Below, in pieces: positions 61,501-64,000 of a stretch of 64,000 bases of DNA. The position numbers and the translations under genes are program-made. Under the pieces are notes generated by a model. That model did not search any database. It had not been told where the DNA came from and worked only from the letters and a program-made list of their open reading frames with translations. Position 1 is the first letter of the stretch. Each line of letters begins with the position of its first letter. Source of the stretch: Rhizophagus irregularis (lineage: Eukaryota > Glomeromycota > Glomeromycetes > Glomerales > Glomeraceae); contig NC_089434.1 in assembly GCF_026210795.1 (NCBI RefSeq), forward strand, positions 2,418,001 to 2,482,000, given 5' to 3'.

Positions 61501-62206
61501 GCTGGTCCTTTTCTTCTACAAATTGGTCCTCCTATGCCCTTGTCCGTGGCTGTTTACCCAAACTTTTTATCAACTTATTCGTCGATTTATCTATTCCAAA
61601 AAATTCTGCGATGAAGGTTGTCGCTGCTAATCATAACAATTTTGTTCAGAAATTCAGAAGACGAATTTGGAATCTGCGTTCTTATGAGAAAAGTAGATGG
61701 GAAAATGTGATGAATATTACTTATAAGTTGAAAACTACTCTGAGGCCTTTTAATTTGCCAATGTCAACGTACATACCTTACTCATCTTTACCACCTTTGA
61801 CCCTACATGATTCACGTGACTCTGGAACCGATTGGTTGAAGAACTCGATGAAATATGATTTGCCTTGGTTTAATCACTTTTTGGGTTTTATGGGTCGTCT
61901 AATGGTGCTACTTAATAACAGCTTTTGCAGGATGGAGTGTCGATTTTTATAGTGAGCACGCTATTCGTTATTTTGTTAGCATAGTTGCTTCTACTTTGGT
62001 TGAAATATATCAAGGGGAAAGATCTGGAGAAATTTAGTGTAATGCGATTTTTCTTTTTTAGATTAATTTTTACTTTATTTTTTCTTAGGAGACTATATAG
62101 CTTTGTTTTTAGTTAGTTTTATTTTTATATTTTTCTTTTTATTTTTTGTAAATTGTAAAGCTCGAATAAATTTAATAAAGATAAAGGCTACTATGCCACG
62201 TTTGCC

Positions 62207-62225
62207 TAGTTTTTGACCAGTGATG
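62207..62225. other. terminal junction: CACTA-MITE right end plus ATG
   Basis: TAGTTTTTGACCAGTG followed by ATG. It matches the inverted left terminus CACTGGTTAAAAACTA at 22731 and the ATG preceding it. I interpret it as the right end and target duplication of the MITE that received the LINE array. Confidence 0.6.
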
Positions 62226-62440
62226 ATTCTTTAACTCTTTTACATTCTTAAATTTTAACTTTTAAACTTTGATAGTTTTTCTTGAGTTAATTAAACTTCA
62301 CATAATAATTTCTGTTTATTTTATTCTGGACTTGATATTTTTATAATTGAATTATTAATTATTAATCGTTTTTTACAGTAAAACCACAATGATAACTTTT
62401 TATTAATATTAATTCTTTATTTTTATTATAATTGAGCTCA
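62226..62440. other. AT-rich flank, nothing recognised
   Basis: Presumed original genomic sequence right of the nested block. No ORF or repeat is seen. Confidence 0.4.
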
Positions 62441-62445
62441 GGCAG

Positions 62446-62650
62446 GATCCTGCTTACTTATAATAAAGGTTACCATAGAAAATTGGATTTTTACTAATAA
62501 TTTTTACCTTATTTTTTTTTTAAATTCTATTGGTTAATTAGCTAAAAAAGAAAAAAATCATAACAATGTAACATAAAATTTCCTTTTATAGTAGGATCTG
62601 CAAAGAATTTTATATATGATTTTTACTTTAGACTTGGGGGTAACCTGCTC
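62446..62650. mobile_element. hAT MITE, AGGATCC family, right end damaged
   Basis: Begins AGGATCCTGCTTACTTATAA and matches the element at 63041 almost base for base for ~190 bp. It ends in ...GGGGGTAACCTGCTCAG without the right TIR, so the right terminus is lost. Confidence 0.75.
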
Positions 62651-63040
62651 AGACCAAAAGCATTTGACAAAAGCAAAAGTCAAAAGCCAACCTTTTTATA
62701 CATTTTAATGTTTTACAAAACTATAACATCTTTCCATTTAGTGTTCCAATCCATTAAGCTGGCGGATAAATGAATAAGGCATTTTATACATATATTTAAA
62801 TATATAAGATAAATTCAAATTAGCGTATCAGATACTATCGTGCAGTATAATCTAATAAATTATATAAATTTAGCTCAAGTTAATATATATTCTTACTGCA
62901 AACTATAATTATCTGATTATTTACATGGATAAATGAATGAGCCAGATAATTGAGTTAATTCCTGATCTGTAGCGTCCAATATCTATTAGCTTAGGTCAAT
63001 TTATAATTTATCAAAATATACTATAAGATAGACATCTGAT
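62651..63040. other. AT-rich spacer between two related MITEs
   Basis: Unique-looking sequence with a short CAAAAGCAAAAGTCAAAAGC stretch near 62670. No gene seen. Confidence 0.4.
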
Positions 63041-63263
63041 AGGATCCGCTTACTTATAATAAAGGTCACTGTAGAAAATTGGCCCTTTACTAATAGTTTT
63101 TACCTTATTTTTTTCTTAAATTTTATTGGTTAATTAGCTAAAAAGGAAAAAAATCATAACAATGTAACATAAAATTTTCTTTTATAGTAGGATCTGCAAA
63201 GAATTTTATATATAATTTTTACTTTAGGCCTGGGTGACTTATTTTATAAGTAAGCAGGGTCCT
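63041..63263. mobile_element. hAT MITE, AGGATCC family, complete (223 bp)
   Basis: TIRs AGGATCCGCTTACTTATAA and (inverted) AGGACCCTGCTTACTTATAA, with the 8-bp duplication CATCTGAT (63033-63040 and 63264-63271). The AGGACCC start recalls the 298-bp hairpin MITE, but the interiors differ. Confidence 0.9.
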
Positions 63264-63307
63264 CATCTGATATATTTATTTGAATTTAGTTTGATATTGC
63301 AAGTATA

Positions 63308-63780
63308 CACAGGTCAAAAAGTGAAAAATCAGGCATCAATTAGTCACCAATCAGGAAGCTTGCTAACTTTTGATCCAGTGATCAGAAAAGAATGAAATAT
63401 AGCTCATTGGAATTGTCTCAACAAGACGAATCTAATGGTAGTAAAATCGCATCTCTAGGATTAATAGTTAATAAAAAATTAAATAAAATATAAATGATAC
63501 ATTTTTATTTTTATATTTTACTTAATTTCTCATCAAGTATTAATCCTAGAAATGCGATTTTACTACCATTAGATTCATCATGTTGAGCCGATTCCAATGA
63601 GCTATATTTCATCCTTTTCTGACCACTGGATCAAAGTTAGCAAACTACCTGATTGGTGATGATATTTGGCGAAAATGCCAATCAGGCACCAATCGGTCAC
63701 CAATCAGTCACCAATCAGTCACCAATCAACTACCTGATTGGTGACTGATTGGTGCCTGATTTTTTACTTTTTGACCTGTG
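63308..63780. mobile_element. CACTA-like foldback element (473 bp)
   Basis: Termini CACAGGTCAAAAAGTGAAAA and (inverted) CACAGGTCAAAAAGTAAAAA, with a possible 3-bp duplication ATA (63305-63307 and 63781-63783). Arms of over 150 bp are complementary (CTAATGGTAGTAAAATCGCA; TTTGATCCAGTGATCAGAAA). The right arm carries a tandem of CACCAATCAGT (63680-63730) and a second hairpin. Confidence 0.8.
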
Positions 63781-64000
63781 ATATGTAAACCCATCCTATC
63801 CGTTTATCTATCAGTTTAACGCATTGGAACTTTGGTTCCATATAATTACGCCCATCTTTGAGTAACAACTAATTTCTATTCATACAATGAATTCTCATAT
63901 AATCATTTCATTAATACAATGGTAATTATAAATAAGTATTGTATAATAATATTACATCTTTATACATTATTGTATTCTTCTAATTATTCTTTCTACAGTT
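63781..64000. other. AT-rich end of window, nothing recognised
   Basis: No gene or defined repeat before the window ends. Confidence 0.4.

Larger units (their letters stand above)
53913..61952 (+). pseudogene. LINE copy 4 ORF2, interrupted by pogo and MITE insertions
   Basis: Start at 53913, parallel to 26611 in copy 1. The endonuclease domain breaks at 54370 and resumes at 56552 (VIYIPPPAESV...; GDFNMHLDKYY; SDHNPVITYYD). RT resumes after the MITE at 58574 (GIDQGEVISPLLWVIYIDPL; FMDDSTLVFSSKAG). RNase H shows FFTDGSLINLGTPNV, SSRAEAAAIYTVL, IYTDSQTAIDGL and VKAHSGNYLND. The end is FCRMECRFL then TAG 61952. Breaks include TGA ~53944, a shift near 57850, TGA ~58018, TAA ~58288, a shift near 59035, TAA ~59176, TGA ~59215, TAA ~59295, shifts near 59660 and 60905, TAA ~60267 and TGA ~61287. 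IVDIHLHPKQM again has Asp in the endonuclease motif. Confidence 0.82.
46610..62206 (+). mobile_element. LINE copy 4, full-length, split by three later insertions
   Basis: Starts AACTCTCTCCTGAATTTTTC after TAGTTTTTGACCAGTAGT and ends at the terminal junction motif 62207-62220. Interrupted by 47489-52500, 54372-56551 and 58322-58565. Without these it is ~8.2 kb, matching copy 1. It has the best-preserved coding text of the four. Confidence 0.88.

Noticed and set aside
63660-63740. CRISPR-like direct repeats (CACCAATCAGT)
   Set aside because: 11-bp contiguous repeats without spacers, within a foldback element in a eukaryotic genome.

Overview
The window is AT-rich eukaryotic nuclear DNA, very probably from an early-diverging fungus of the arbuscular mycorrhizal type (Glomeromycotina-like). 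Three things point there: short GT-AG introns, an Ssh4/Ear1-type Rsp5 adaptor (a fungal family), and a BRCA2 orthologue beside dense non-LTR and DNA transposons. The species is an inference; no species marker is visible.

Layout. 1-1757 holds a ~100-bp tandem repeat, AT-rich DNA and a small TIR element. 1758-8202 is the only clearly functional genic part: a 14-exon BRCA2 orthologue (+) and, convergent to it, a 3-exon SPRY-domain membrane protein (-). 8203-22700 is transposon-rich. It contains a 298-bp hAT-type hairpin MITE, a MULE-like 835-bp element with 9-bp target duplications, a 148-bp hAT MITE, a ~5.9-kb TIR transposon with a large unclassified DDE transposase (itself hit by two later insertions), and a poly-T/GAAACCTG minisatellite.

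22731-62222 reads best as one nested block. A ~294-bp CACTA-like MITE begins at 22731 with left flank ATG. Its right terminal repeat is followed by a G+C-richer ~1.26-kb unit and then by head-to-tail copies or fragments of one APE-RT-RNaseH LINE family: 24308-32490, 32506-33640, 42841-46605 and 46610-62206. Nearly every junction carries the motif TAGTTTTTGACCAG, which is the MITE terminus. The array ends in that motif plus TG and then ATG, so the MITE and its 3-bp duplication can be closed across ~39 kb. Younger insertions sit inside the array: a second, decayed copy of the unclassified DDE transposase (35636-42605, -), a 3.0-kb BED/hATC hAT element inside it, another hairpin MITE, a ~5.0-kb non-coding element with ACAGTATA repeats, a pogo/Tigger element in a TA site, and a 244-bp hAT MITE.

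62226-64000 holds two related hAT MITEs and a 473-bp CACTA-like foldback element. Every transposon ORF seen is broken by stops or frameshifts, so mobile copies here depend on proteins encoded elsewhere. No tRNA, rRNA, CRISPR or LTR retrotransposon was found.
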